DNA from: Nocardioides sp. zg-1228
Lineage (GTDB): Bacteria > Actinomycetota > Actinomycetes > Propionibacteriales > Nocardioidaceae
Direction: 5' to 3'
Assembly: GCF_017086465.1 (NCBI RefSeq)
Contig: NZ_CP070961.1
Coordinates: forward strand, 3,410,001 to 3,474,000
Length of the DNA stretch: 64,000 nucleotides
Positions 16,671-26,266 of the stretch are shown in pieces. Numbering within the stretch: the first letter of the stretch is position 1; each line of letters begins with the position of its first letter. The position numbers and the translations under genes were made by a program. Below the pieces are notes generated by a model. The model saw only the letters and a list, made by a program, of their open reading frames with translations. It ran no database searches and was not told the origin of the DNA.

Positions 16671-18542
16671 TCAGCGCGGGTCGACCACCTTGGCCGACCC
16701 CTTGCCGCGACGGCTGGGCTCGGCGACCGCCGTCATCCGCTTGCCGGAGCCGAACTCGATCGCCGTCGCCGCCCCGATCTCGGCGGCGCTGGTGAACGCG
16801 TCACCGGCGGGCGCCAAGGTGTGGCCCAGGGCCGTGAGCGCCGGGCCGTAGGCCGCGATGAACTCCGGCTCGGCCGTGACGCTGGCGGTGTTGCGCTGGG
16901 CGGCGCGCGGCGCGGCGATGGCCTCCTCGATGGTCATGCCGAGGTCGATCCGGTTGACCAGCATCTGCAGGACGGTCGTGATGATCGTCGATCCGCCGGG
17001 CGAGCCGAGCGCCAGGAACGGCTTGCCGTCCTTGAGCACGATCGTGGGCGACATCGAGCTCCGCGGGCGCTTGCCGGGCTGGATGCGGTTGGGGTCGGCG
17101 GCGTCGTAGACGGTCGAGAAGTCGGTGAGCTCGTTGTTGAGCAGGAAGCCGTGGCCGGGCACGACCATGCCCGAGCCGCCGGTCTGCTCGATGGTGAGGG
17201 TGTACTCCACGACGTTGCCCCACCGGTCGGCGACCGTGAGGTTGGTGGTGGAGATGTTCTCGGTGTCGGCGTCGGTCGTGCCCTTGGCCGACGACGGCGA
17301 GCACACGCCGTCGTACGACGTCACGTCACCGGCGGCGACCGGCTTGGTGGCGGCCTTCGCGGGGTCGAGCGCGCAGGCACGCTCGGCGGCGAACCGGTCG
17401 TCGAGCAGGCGCTTGACCGGGACGTCGACGTAGGCGGGGTCGCCGACGTACGTGCCGCGGTCGGCGAAGGCCAGCGCGCTGGCCTCGAGGTAGTGGTGGA
17501 GGGCCTGCTCGGCCGTCATCGCGGAGAGGTCGTAGCGCTCGAGGATGTTGAGCGCCTCGCCGACGGTGGTGCCGCCGGAGGACGACGGCGCCATGCCGTA
17601 GACCTCGTGGCCGCGGTAGGTCGTGCGGGTCGCGCGCTGCGAGCGGACCTGGTAGTCGCGCAGGTCGCGGGCCGTCAGCCAGCCGGCCGGCACGGGGAGC
17701 TCGGTGCGCTTGGTGGTGCGCGGCTTGCGGACCACGTCGGCCATCAGGCGGGCCAGGCGGCCGCGGTAGAACGCCTTCGGGCCGCGCTGGGCGATCAGGT
17801 CGTAGGTGTCGGCGAGGTCGGGGTTGCGGAACACCGAGCCGACCCTGGGTGCGTCGCCCTTGGGCAGGAACAGCTTCTTGGTGTCGCGGAACGCCGCGAA
17901 GCGCACCTCGTTGTCGAGGGTCTGCTGGCGGAAGGTCTCGTCGACCTTGAAGCCGCGGCGCGCGACCTTGGTGGCGGGCGCGAGCGCCTCGGCCAGGGAG
18001 AGGGTGCCCCAGTTGGCGAGGGCCTTGTCCCAGGTCGCCAGGGTGCCGGGGGTGCCGACGCTCGCGCCGCTCGTGACGAGGTCGGGGGTGAAGGTGTAGG
18101 GCTTGCCCGTGGCAGGGTCGATGAAGGCGTCCTGCGGCATCTTGCGCGGAGCCGTCTCGCGACCGTCGAGCGTGCGGACCTTGCCCGACTTGGCGTCGTA
18201 GTGCACGAAGTAGCCGCCGCCGCCGATGCCCGCGCTGTAGGGCTCGGTCACGCCGAGCGTCGCCGCCGCGGCCACGGCGGCATCGACCGCGTTGCCGCCC
18301 GCCTTGAGCACCTTGAGCCCGGCCGCGCTCGCCTCGGGGTCGACCGTGCTGATCGCGCCGCCCTTGCCGACGGCCGTGGGGTCCTTGACCGTCGGTCGGA
18401 GCTCGGAGGTCGGCGCCGGCGCGGTGGAGGGCGCCTGGGCCGCCGGCTGCGCGGGCACCGGCGAGGCGACGAGCGACGCGGCGACCGCCAGTCCGCTGGC
18501 GGCAGAGAAGGTGGCGGTGACGCGACGAGCGAGGTGGGGCAT
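16671..18542 (-). CDS. ggt: Gamma-glutamyltransferase (secreted)
   Basis: 623 residues from the ATG at 18542, preceded by AGAGGAA. A signal peptide ends near PAQPAAQA (about 35). The proenzyme is cleaved before Thr432 (NIS-TTNLTVAD), which becomes the N-terminal nucleophile of the small subunit. The gamma-glutamyl-binding region PSSSGGTTVGEALNIL and the downstream SSMSPTIV and GSPGGSTIITTV motifs are present. It hydrolyses or transfers gamma-glutamyl groups from glutathione and related peptides outside the membrane. The frame extends upstream, but without a better start. Confidence 0.94.
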   Translation of the reverse strand: MPHLARRVTATFSAASGLAVAASLVASPVPAQPAAQAPSTAPAPTSELRPTVKDPTAVGKGGAISTVDPEASAAGLKVLKAGGNAVDAAVAAAATLGVTEPYSAGIGGGGYFVHYDAKSGKVRTLDGRETAPRKMPQDAFIDPATGKPYTFTPDLVTSGASVGTPGTLATWDKALANWGTLSLAEALAPATKVARRGFKVDETFRQQTLDNEVRFAAFRDTKKLFLPKGDAPRVGSVFRNPDLADTYDLIAQRGPKAFYRGRLARLMADVVRKPRTTKRTELPVPAGWLTARDLRDYQVRSQRATRTTYRGHEVYGMAPSSSGGTTVGEALNILERYDLSAMTAEQALHHYLEASALAFADRGTYVGDPAYVDVPVKRLLDDRFAAERACALDPAKAATKPVAAGDVTSYDGVCSPSSAKGTTDADTENISTTNLTVADRWGNVVEYTLTIEQTGGSGMVVPGHGFLLNNELTDFSTVYDAADPNRIQPGKRPRSSMSPTIVLKDGKPFLALGSPGGSTIITTVLQMLVNRIDLGMTIEEAIAAPRAAQRNTASVTAEPEFIAAYGPALTALGHTLAPAGDAFTSAAEIGAATAIEFGSGKRMTAVAEPSRRGKGSAKVVDPR

Positions 18543-18624
18543 GGGTTCCTCTCGGGAGTCGTTGGCCCCAACCCTGCCCCCGCCGGTGCGGCTTGTCCCA
18601 CACCCCACCGGGTGCGTGCCGACG

Positions 18625-19143
18625 TCAGCCCACGACGGTGTAGCGCCCGCACAGGAAGTCGCGGTTGCGACCGACCTCCTCGAGCCGGAGCTCGACGTGG
18701 CGGGGCAGCACGGGCGCGCCGCCGCCGAGGGTCACCGGGGCGTACTGCAGCCACACCTCGTCGAGCAGCCCGGCGTCGTGGAACTGACCGACCAGGTCGC
18801 CGCCGCCCACCACCCAGAGGTCCTTGCCGGCGGCGGCCTCGGTCATCGCGGCGTGCACACGACGCACGTCGTCGCGGTCGAAGCGGACGCTCGGCGGCGC
18901 CTCCGGGAAGGTGCGGTGGGTCAGCACCCACGTCGGCAGAGGTCCCCACGGGTCGTCGTCGTGGTCGAGGATCCACTGCCAGGTCGACGCCCCCATCACG
19001 CACGCGCCGAGGCGCTCGCGGAAGCCGGGATAGGCCATCGGCCCCTCCTCGTCGATGTCGCGCGAGGTGAGCCAGTCGAGCGAGTGGTCGTCGGCCGCGA
19101 TGAAGCCGTCGAGCGTGCAGCCGGTGTAGTAGATGGTCGCCAT
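18625..19143 (-). CDS. Dihydrofolate-reductase-like (RibD C-terminal domain) protein
   Basis: 172 residues of the RibD_C/DHFR superfamily: N-terminal IYYTGCTLDGFIAADDHSLDWL, central CVMGASTWQWIL, and the NADPH-binding turn DLWVVGGGDLVGQFHDAGLLDE. Many actinobacteria carry such stand-alone reductases with unassigned substrates. It lacks the folate-pocket residues of true DHFR. It is divergent from nothing nearby; upstream of ggt on the same strand. Confidence 0.85.
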   Translation of the reverse strand: MATIYYTGCTLDGFIAADDHSLDWLTSRDIDEEGPMAYPGFRERLGACVMGASTWQWILDHDDDPWGPLPTWVLTHRTFPEAPPSVRFDRDDVRRVHAAMTEAAAGKDLWVVGGGDLVGQFHDAGLLDEVWLQYAPVTLGGGAPVLPRHVELRLEEVGRNRDFLCGRYTVVG

Positions 19144-19188
19144 CGGACCACCATGGCACCGCCCGCCGACACCGCGCCCCGGGCGAGC

Positions 19189-20103
19189 TCAGCCCAGCAG
19201 GGCCTCGACCGCCCCGACCGCCTTCTCGACGCGGTCGGGGTCGTCGTGGGCGACCCACACGATGCGCGGGTCCTTGCGGAACCAGGCGTCCTGGCGGCGG
19301 GCGAAGCGCCGGGTCGCGACGATCGTCTGCTCGATCGCCCGGTCGAGGCTGCGGTCGCCGGCAAGGTAGCCCATCACCTCCCGGTAGCCGATGGCCCGTG
19401 AGGCGGTGCGGGCCTCGGCGAGGCCGCGCTCGAGCAGCGCCTCGACCTCCTCGACGAGCCCTCCGGCGAACATCTCCTCGACGCGGTGGGCGATCCGCTC
19501 GTCGAGCGTCGGCCGGTCGATGTCGACGCCCACCTGCACCGTCAGCGGGTCGACGTACTCCAGCCGTGGGAGGCTGGCGCTGAACGGGCGGCCGGTGAGC
19601 GCGACGACCTCGAGCGCGCGTATGACGCGGCGCCCGTTGTCGGGCAGGATCTGCGCGGCCGCCTCCGGGTCGACCCCCGCCAGCCGCTGGTGCAGCGCGT
19701 GGCTGCCCACGCGCTCGAGCTCGGCCTCGAGCTCGCGGCGCAGCGAGTCGTCGGTGCCGGGGAACTCGAAGCGGTCGAGGATCGCGCGGGTGTAGAGCGC
19801 CGACCCACCCACCAGCACCGGGGTGGCGTCGCGACCGCGGATCTCGGCGATCGCCTCGCGCGCCCAGCCCTGGAACAGTGCGACGGTCGCCGGCTCGGTG
19901 ACCTCGTAGAGGTCGAGCAGGTGGTGCGGGATGCCGCGCCGCTCCGACTCGGGCAGCTTGGCGGTGCCGACGTCCATCCCGCGGTAGACCTGCATCGCGT
20001 CGGTGTTGACCACCTCTCCCCCGAGCCTCTCCGCGAGGTCGAGGCTGAGCCCGGTCTTGCCCGAGGCCGTGGCCCCCACGACGGCGACGACAGGACGGGG
20101 CAT
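19189..20103 (-). CDS. miaA: tRNA dimethylallyltransferase
   Basis: 304 residues. It adds the isopentenyl group to A37 of tRNAs reading UNN codons. P-loop GATASGKTGLSLDLA near 8-22, catalytic-base region NTDAMQVYRGMDVGTAK, and the GGSALYTRAILD and DNGRRVIRALEV motifs are present. The ATG at 20103 places the P-loop at the correct distance from the N-terminus. MiaB, which methylthiolates the same base, is encoded 2.2 kb away on the same strand, separated by the NUDIX gene and the repeat-bracketed gene. Confidence 0.96.
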   Translation of the reverse strand: MPRPVVAVVGATASGKTGLSLDLAERLGGEVVNTDAMQVYRGMDVGTAKLPESERRGIPHHLLDLYEVTEPATVALFQGWAREAIAEIRGRDATPVLVGGSALYTRAILDRFEFPGTDDSLRRELEAELERVGSHALHQRLAGVDPEAAAQILPDNGRRVIRALEVVALTGRPFSASLPRLEYVDPLTVQVGVDIDRPTLDERIAHRVEEMFAGGLVEEVEALLERGLAEARTASRAIGYREVMGYLAGDRSLDRAIEQTIVATRRFARRQDAWFRKDPRIVWVAHDDPDRVEKAVGAVEALLG

Positions 20104-20136
20104 GAGCCGATTGTCGCAGCGCCCTACGGTGGGCGG

Positions 20137-20646
20137 GTGAGCGACCACTTCGCCCTCGTCCCGGCGTCCTACGTCTACCTGCTCCGCGAGTCGCCCGGCG
20201 GGACGGAGGTGCTGCTCCAGCGGCGCGGGCCGGTGCCCTACATGCCCGGCCACTGGGCGGCGGGCGCCGCGGGCCACGTCGAGCCCGGCGAGACGGCGTA
20301 CGACGCCGCCCGGCGCGAGGCGCTCGAGGAGCTCGGCATCACCGACCTCGAGCTCGACTTCGTGCTGACCATGCAGCGCAGCCAGTTCGGGCCGGCGATC
20401 GAGGAGCGGGTGGACTGGTTCTTCACGTCGCGGTCGTGGACCGGCGAGCCGCGCATCGTCGAGCCGGAGAAGTGCGCCGAGCAGCGCTGGTGCCGCCTCG
20501 ACGACCTGCCCGAGCCGATGGTGCCGCACGAGGCGCACGCGCTGGCGCACCTGTTCTCCGGGGTCGGCTACCTCACCTTCGGGTGGGACGCCCCTCCGCC
20601 CGGGGGTGGCCCGGGCGGGACGGGCGAGGCAGGATCACCCGGATGA
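20137..20646 (+). CDS. NUDIX hydrolase
   Basis: 169 residues from the GTG at 20137. The complete Nudix box GHVEPGETAYDAARREALEELGI binds divalent metal and the pyrophosphate of a nucleoside-diphosphate-linked substrate. The flanking fold (LLQRRGPVPYMPGHW, WFFTSRSWTGEP) is typical of MutT-like proteins. The C-terminal 20 residues are Gly/Pro-rich and probably disordered. Substrate not predictable. Divergent from miaA with a 33-bp gap. Confidence 0.9.
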   Translation: MSDHFALVPASYVYLLRESPGGTEVLLQRRGPVPYMPGHWAAGAAGHVEPGETAYDAARREALEELGITDLELDFVLTMQRSQFGPAIEERVDWFFTSRSWTGEPRIVEPEKCAEQRWCRLDDLPEPMVPHEAHALAHLFSGVGYLTFGWDAPPPGGGPGGTGEAGSPG

Positions 20647-20660
20647 CAGGGAGGGAATCG

Positions 20661-20966
20661 ATGACCGACGAACAACTGAGCCCGATGCCCGAGCCGTACT
20701 CCGAGGAGCCGCAGCTGGTCCCCGGTGGGATCGACGCGCTGCAGGAGGACCCCGCCGACGCGGGCCTCGCGCGCGACCTGGACCCGGACGAGAACCCGGC
20801 CGTGGACGACGTGCTGCCCGACGAGATCGCCGAGCCCGACGAGAAGCCGCAGGCGCCTGAGGGCGAGGCGGAGGACAAGGAGTCCGACACCCCGCGTAAG
20901 GAGGCCTCCGGGGAGCCCACCGCCGGCCAGCAGGCCGAGGACGGGTCCCCCGAGCCCCCCGCCTGA
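20661..20966 (+). CDS. Acidic low-complexity protein of unknown function
   Basis: 101 residues, extremely rich in Asp, Glu and Pro with almost no hydrophobic core; probably intrinsically disordered. The start is supported by GGGAGGGA ahead of the ATG at 20661. It follows the NUDIX gene by 14 bp and may be cotranscribed. No domain is recognised. Repeat copy A begins five bases after its stop. Confidence 0.6.
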   Translation: MTDEQLSPMPEPYSEEPQLVPGGIDALQEDPADAGLARDLDPDENPAVDDVLPDEIAEPDEKPQAPEGEAEDKESDTPRKEASGEPTAGQQAEDGSPEPPA

Positions 20967-20970
20967 CCAC

Positions 20971-21054
20971 ATCGTGGAGGATCCGAGTCACCTGGTGGCT
21001 CGGATCCTCCACGCTCCTGTCGGAGTCCCCGCTCGAGCGGGGACTCCGACAGAC
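20971..21054. repeat. Double-hairpin repeat, copy A (subfamily I)
   Basis: 84 bp: a first hairpin with 14-bp perfect arms GTGGAGGATCCGAG / CTCGGATCCTCCAC (20974-21012), a six-base spacer, then the 32-bp palindrome at 21019-21050. Copy B at 22128-22211 is a direct repeat with three mismatches. Together they bracket the AbiEi/DUF559-type gene. A short tandem array of AGACCTCGAC follows (about 21051-21075). Confidence 0.9.
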
Positions 21055-21085
21055 CTCGACAGACCTCGACAGACAGGCACCGGGC

Positions 21086-22063
21086 TCATGCCGCCCGCTC
21101 GAGCGCACATCCACCGCCGCACGACCTGGCCGGCGGCCATCCATCCCGCTCCAGCAGCGCCGAGACCTTGGCCGCGGTCGAGCACGGCCGGCCGACGACC
21201 TGCCCCCACGTGAGGCGTACGGTGTCGCGCCCCTCGACGGCCGCGTCCAGGTCGCGCTCGAAGTCGCGGTCGCGCTGCTCGGCGGTGTCGTGCCACAGGC
21301 GTCCGTCGAGTTCGAGCAGGCGCAGGCCATAGGACGCGTCGCGATAGACCACGCCCGTGACGGTGCCCGCGCGCTGCTGTCGCTCGGCGCGCGGCAGCCC
21401 GTGGGGACGTTCGACGCGGGTGACGAAGGCGTGCTCCAGGACCGAGCACGACCCGTCGGCCACGTCGCGCAGGACGGCGTCCAGGAAGTCGCGGCGCGGG
21501 GCCCGAGCGCGGTGGGCGAGGGCGTGCTGCAGGCGTACAGCCGTGGTGTGGCGACCCTGCACCGCGCGGGCGACCGCTCCGACCGCCGCGAGATCGCCGA
21601 CCGTGCCCAGTGCGACGTCGAGCGCCGCCTCCTCGTAGCGCAGTCGAGGCGGTCCGAGGTTCCAGCCGACCCGGTCGCGGAGCAGGAAGGTGCGCGTGAC
21701 GCGTACCCCCTCCGGCGCGACCACCCGTCGGCTGCGCGGGACCACGACGTGGATCGGGCCGGCGTCGCCGTCCGGACGCCCGGGGCCGTCCGCCGCCCGC
21801 ATCGCTGAGACACCCGCCAGCGCCGCGCCGAGCTCGACGCCCGCGACGCCGCGCGGACTCGCGCAGGCGAGCACCGCGCCCCAGGCCCGCTGGACCCACA
21901 CGGGGTCGCCGGTGTGGGCGACGTACACGCCGGGGTGCAGCGGCGCCAGCTCGCGGCGGCGCACCATCCGGCGCAGGTCGTGCGGCAGCAGGCCCGCGCC
22001 CAGTGCCTGCGCGCGGGAGACGACCCCGTCCTGGGAGGCGAGCAGGGAGTCCAGATCGAACAC
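21086..22063 (-). CDS. AbiEi-like HTH plus DUF559 (Vsr-like nuclease fold) protein
   Basis: 325 residues from a GTG at 22063. The N-terminal 50 residues (ASQDGVVSRAQALGAGL then LRRMVRRRELAPLHPGVYVAH) match the winged HTH found at the N-terminus of AbiEi-type antitoxins. The C-terminal 90 residues (LLELDGRLWHDTAEQRDRDF then GRDTVRLTWGQVVGRP) match DUF559, a Vsr/restriction-endonuclease-like fold with the conserved Asp after the second strand. No AbiEii toxin partner is adjacent, so it is not a recognisable toxin-antitoxin pair. It is bracketed by 84-bp direct repeats, which suggests recent movement or duplication as a unit. Function unknown; defence or self-targeting nuclease are guesses. Confidence 0.75.
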   Translation of the reverse strand: MFDLDSLLASQDGVVSRAQALGAGLLPHDLRRMVRRRELAPLHPGVYVAHTGDPVWVQRAWGAVLACASPRGVAGVELGAALAGVSAMRAADGPGRPDGDAGPIHVVVPRSRRVVAPEGVRVTRTFLLRDRVGWNLGPPRLRYEEAALDVALGTVGDLAAVGAVARAVQGRHTTAVRLQHALAHRARAPRRDFLDAVLRDVADGSCSVLEHAFVTRVERPHGLPRAERQQRAGTVTGVVYRDASYGLRLLELDGRLWHDTAEQRDRDFERDLDAAVEGRDTVRLTWGQVVGRPCSTAAKVSALLERDGWPPARSCGGGCALERAA

Positions 22064-22127
22064 CCGACCACGCTCGACGACCGCGCTCCTCGGCGCGACC
22101 CCCTCCGCCCGATCTGTGGATGAGGCG

Positions 22128-22211
22128 ATCGTGGAGGATCCGGGTCACCTGGTGGCTCGAATCCTCCACGCTCCTGTCGAAGTCCCCGCTCGAGCGGGGA
22201 CTCCGACAGAC
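22128..22211. repeat. Double-hairpin repeat, copy B (subfamily I)
   Basis: Direct repeat of copy A, offset by exactly 1157 bp, with three single-base differences in 84. One difference weakens the first stem (CTCGAATCC) and one makes the left arm of the palindrome GTCGAAGTCC. It lies between the DUF559 gene start and the miaB stop. Confidence 0.9.
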
Positions 22212-22256
22212 GACAGACGACCAGACGACAAGCGGGCGGGCGAGCGGCGGGCGGGC

Positions 22257-23759
22257 TCAGCCGCAGGCGGGAGCGGGGGGAAGCGGGGCGGGGACGCCGA
22301 CCGCGGGCATGCCGAGCCCGACGGAGGCGGGAGCCGCGGGGGCGGACGTACGCCGCTCCCAGGCGTCGCCGGCGCGGGTGCGGCGCACGGAGCGGATCGG
22401 ACCGTCGGCGACGAGGTGGTGGGGCGCGGCGTAGGTGATCTCGACCTCCACCATGTCGCCGGGGCGGACGGAGTCGTCGGGCACGGCCGAGAAGTCGGCG
22501 GCGAAGTGGACGAGCCGGTTGTCGCGGGCGCGACCGGACAGGCGCTTGGTCGCGACGTCCTTGCGGCCCTCGCCCTCGGCGACCATCAGCTCGACGGTGC
22601 GGCCCACGATCGCCTTGCTCTCGGCCCAGGCGACCTCCTCGACCACCTCGACCAGGCGCTGGTAGCGGTCCTTGACGACGTCCGGCGGCACCTGGTCCTC
22701 GAGCACGGCGGCCGGGGTGCCGGGGCGCTTGGAGTACTGGAAGGTGAAGGCGGCGGAGAAGCGGGCGGCGCGGACCACGTCGAGGGTGGCCCGGAAGTCC
22801 TCCTCGGTCTCGCCGGGGAAGCCCACGATGATGTCGGTGGTGATCGCGGCGTCGGGGATCGCGGCGCGCACGCGCTCGATGATGCCGAGGTACTTCGACT
22901 GGCGGTAGGAGCGGCGCATGTCGCGCAGCACCTTGTCGGAGCCCGACTGCAGCGGCATGTGCAACGACGGCATCACGTTGGGCGTCTCGGCCATCGCCTC
23001 GATGACGTCGTCGGTGAACTCCGCCGGGTGCGGCGAGGTGAAGCGCACCCGCTCGAGCCCCTCGATCGAGCCGCAGGCGCGCAGCAGATTGGAGAACGCC
23101 TGGCGGTCGCCGAACTCCACGCCGTAGGCGTTGACGTTCTGGCCCAGCAGGGTGATCTCGGTGACGCCCTCCGCGACCAGCGCCTCGACCTCGGCGAGGA
23201 CCTCGCCGGGGCGGCGGTCCTTCTCCTTGCCGCGCAGGGCGGGGACGATGCAGAAGGTGCACGTGTTGTTGCACCCGACCGAGATCGACACCCAGGCGGC
23301 GTACGCCGACTCGCGCTTGGTGGGCAGCGTCGAGGGGAAGACCGACAGCGACTCGAGGATCTCGACCTGCGCCTCCTCGGCCACCCTGGCCCGCTCGAGC
23401 AGCACCGGCAGCGAGCCGATGTTGTGGGTGCCGAAGACGACGTCGACCCACGGCGCCCGCTGGGTGATGGTGTCGCGGTCCTTCTGCGCCAGGCAGCCAC
23501 CGACGGCGATCTGCATGCCCGGCCTGGCGGCCTTGACCGGGGCGAGGTGACCGAGGTTGCCGTAGAGCTTGTTGTCGGCGTTCTCGCGCACCGCGCACGT
23601 GTTGAAGACGACGACGTCGGCCTGCTCGTCCGCCGCGGCGCGGACGTAGCCCGCGTCCTCGAGCAGGCCGCTGAGCCGCTCGGAGTCGTGGACGTTCATC
23701 TGGCACCCGTGGGTCTTGACCTCGTAGGTGCGTGCGGGGGTCTCTGCGACGGTGCTCAT
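22257..23759 (-). CDS. miaB: tRNA-2-methylthio-N6-dimethylallyladenosine synthase
   Basis: 500 residues. Radical-SAM methylthiotransferase acting on i6A37 made by MiaA. The N-terminal UPF0004 domain has Cys19, Cys55 and Cys89 for the auxiliary 4Fe-4S cluster. The radical-SAM cluster motif CNNTCTFC provides Cys163, 167 and 170. A TRAM RNA-binding domain lies near residues 375-445. The last 50 residues are Pro/Ala-rich and probably disordered. ATG at 23759. Confidence 0.96.
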   Translation of the reverse strand: MSTVAETPARTYEVKTHGCQMNVHDSERLSGLLEDAGYVRAAADEQADVVVFNTCAVRENADNKLYGNLGHLAPVKAARPGMQIAVGGCLAQKDRDTITQRAPWVDVVFGTHNIGSLPVLLERARVAEEAQVEILESLSVFPSTLPTKRESAYAAWVSISVGCNNTCTFCIVPALRGKEKDRRPGEVLAEVEALVAEGVTEITLLGQNVNAYGVEFGDRQAFSNLLRACGSIEGLERVRFTSPHPAEFTDDVIEAMAETPNVMPSLHMPLQSGSDKVLRDMRRSYRQSKYLGIIERVRAAIPDAAITTDIIVGFPGETEEDFRATLDVVRAARFSAAFTFQYSKRPGTPAAVLEDQVPPDVVKDRYQRLVEVVEEVAWAESKAIVGRTVELMVAEGEGRKDVATKRLSGRARDNRLVHFAADFSAVPDDSVRPGDMVEVEITYAAPHHLVADGPIRSVRRTRAGDAWERRTSAPAAPASVGLGMPAVGVPAPLPPAPACG

Positions 23760-23849
23760 GACCGTTCAAGGGTACGGCGGCGCGCGGGGGCGGGGGCAAT
23801 CGCGACGAGGACCCCGCGCCCGCCGCTGCACCGTGCCTAGGCTCGCGGC

Positions 23850-24347
23850 ATGTTCCGCATGCACGCGCTCGAGCTGCTGCCGGACGAGACCGGTCGCGAG
23901 GCCGTACGCCGGGACTGGCAGGCGCTGCGCGACGCCGGGCTGCCGTCGCAGCTCGACCACCGCGGGTCGACCAACAGCCCGCACGTGACGGTCGTCGCGG
24001 CCCCGGCGCTCGGCGGGGACGACGAGCAGCGGGCCAACGACCTCCTCGGGCCGTTGCTGCCGGTGGAGGTCCGCGCCTCGGGGCTCGCCCTCCTCGGCGG
24101 CAGCCGGGTCTCGCTGGTCCGGGTCCTCGACGTGCCGGACGCGCTGGTGCGTGCCGTGCTCGACCTGCGCTCGCGGGTGCGTGACGTCCAGCACGTCGGG
24201 TGGCTCCCCCACCTCACGCTGGCGCGGCGGATGGCACGAGCCGACGTGGGCCGCGCGGTCGGCGTGCTGGGCCACGAGGACGTGGTGGTGACCCTGTCGT
24301 CGCTGCGCCGGTGGGACCCCGACGCGGGAATCGTCACCACTCTGTGA
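23850..24347 (+). CDS. 2'-5' RNA ligase family (2H phosphoesterase) protein
   Basis: 165 residues with the two HxT/S-type motifs of the 2H superfamily, PHVTVVAAP near 45 and PHLTLARRM near 127, separated by the usual distance. These histidines form the active site for cyclic phosphodiester hydrolysis or RNA end ligation. The physiological substrate is unknown. Divergent from miaB across a 90-bp gap. Confidence 0.85.
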   Translation: MFRMHALELLPDETGREAVRRDWQALRDAGLPSQLDHRGSTNSPHVTVVAAPALGGDDEQRANDLLGPLLPVEVRASGLALLGGSRVSLVRVLDVPDALVRAVLDLRSRVRDVQHVGWLPHLTLARRMARADVGRAVGVLGHEDVVVTLSSLRRWDPDAGIVTTL

Positions 24348-24406
24348 TGGTCCCCGGGGGCCATGCCTGATGGTCCGCGCGGGCCACCTGCCGATAGGTT
24401 GCCCCC

Positions 24407-25183
<777 letters not shown>

Positions 25184-25276
25184 GGCCCTCCCCGCCCTTC
25201 CCCGCCCCTCCCCCCGCAGCTCCCCACCCGGAACCCACCGACGGCCTCGGGGCCGCGAACCAAAGGAGAACAACGC

Positions 25277-26161
25277 ATGAGATTCATCAGGACGAAGGCG
25301 GTCATCGCCACGGCGGGACTCGCCCTGTCGCTGGCCGCCTGCGGCGACGCCGGCGAGGACACCGAGAGCGCCGAGGTCGAGGTGACCGAGAACGCGGCCG
25401 ACAACTTCGACGACGGCACCCGGATGAAGGAGCTTGCCGAGGACGGCAAGATCAAGATCGGCGTCAAGTACGACCAGCCCGGCCTCGGCTTCAAGGACGC
25501 CGCCTCCGACGTGCCCACCGGGTTCGACGTGGAGATGGCGAAGGTGCTCGCCGCGAGCCTCGGCATCGACCCGGAGACCGACGTCGAGTGGGTCGAGACG
25601 ATCTCCGACAACCGTGAGCCCTTCCTCGAGGACAACACCGTCGACCTCGTGCTGGCGTCGTACTCCATCACCGACGAGCGCCGCCAGGTCGTCGGCCAGG
25701 CCGGCCCCTACCTCGTCACCGGCCAGCAGCTGCTGGTGAAGGCCGACAGCGACATCGACGACGTCGCCGACGTCAAGGGCAAGGAGGTGTGCTCGGTCAC
25801 CGGGTCCACCTCGCTCGACAACATCGAGGCCGAGGGCGCCAAGCCGGTCGGCTTCGACACCTACTCCGAGTGCGTCGAGAAGGTCCTCGACGGCACCGTC
25901 GAGGCGATGACGACCGACGGCACGATCCTCGCCGGCTACGCCGCGCAGAACGAGGGCGAGCTCAAGGTCGTCGGCGACGAGTTCTCCGAGGAGCGCATCG
26001 GCGTCGGCTACTCCCAGGACTACCCCGAGATGTGCCAGTGGATCGTCGACACGATCACCGAGGCCCACGAGGACGGCACGTACGAGGAGGCGTTCAACGC
26101 CACCCTCGGCCCCTCGGGCGTCGAGGTGCCCGAGCTGCCGGAGATGGACTCCTGCGAGTAG
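25277..26161 (+). CDS. gluB: Glutamate-type ABC transporter substrate-binding lipoprotein
   Basis: 294 residues. The signal peptide ends in the lipobox LAAC at about residue 22, so it is anchored to the outer face of the membrane. The mature protein has the SBP_bac_3 fold, with RMKELAEDGKIKIGVKYDQPG, GFDVEMAKVLAASLG and the acidic-residue-rich hinge region. AAAGGAGAA precedes the ATG. Upstream lies a 93-bp C-rich spacer. The substrate is most likely glutamate by operon resemblance to the corynebacterial gluABCD system; other acidic or polar amino acids remain possible. Confidence 0.9.
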   Translation: MRFIRTKAVIATAGLALSLAACGDAGEDTESAEVEVTENAADNFDDGTRMKELAEDGKIKIGVKYDQPGLGFKDAASDVPTGFDVEMAKVLAASLGIDPETDVEWVETISDNREPFLEDNTVDLVLASYSITDERRQVVGQAGPYLVTGQQLLVKADSDIDDVADVKGKEVCSVTGSTSLDNIEAEGAKPVGFDTYSECVEKVLDGTVEAMTTDGTILAGYAAQNEGELKVVGDEFSEERIGVGYSQDYPEMCQWIVDTITEAHEDGTYEEAFNATLGPSGVEVPELPEMDSCE

Positions 26162-26178
26162 TACCCACCTGACCGGAT

Positions 26179-26208
26179 CCCGGGCCCGCCGTCGTCGGCG
26201 GGCCCGGG
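26179..26208 (+). terminator. Strong intra-operon stem-loop between gluB and gluC
   Basis: A perfect 12-bp GC-only stem (CCCGGGCCCGCC / GGCGGGCCCGGG) with loop GTCGTC begins 18 bases after the gluB stop. No U-tract follows. Such hairpins commonly protect the binding-protein mRNA 3' end and reduce readthrough into permease genes. Confidence 0.7.
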
Positions 26209-26266
26209 GCCGTGTCCCCCACCCGGGCCCCGAGCAGGGACCGGGCCCGACCGAGAGAGGAGTGGC

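Noticed and set aside
22055..22070. A CGAAC half-site at the DUF559 gene start considered as an SOS box
   Set aside because: The second half GTTYG is missing.
20635..23799. A 1054-codon minus-strand frame across miaB, the DUF559 gene and both repeats
   Set aside because: Runs through several verified genes in another frame and through the palindromes; no domain.
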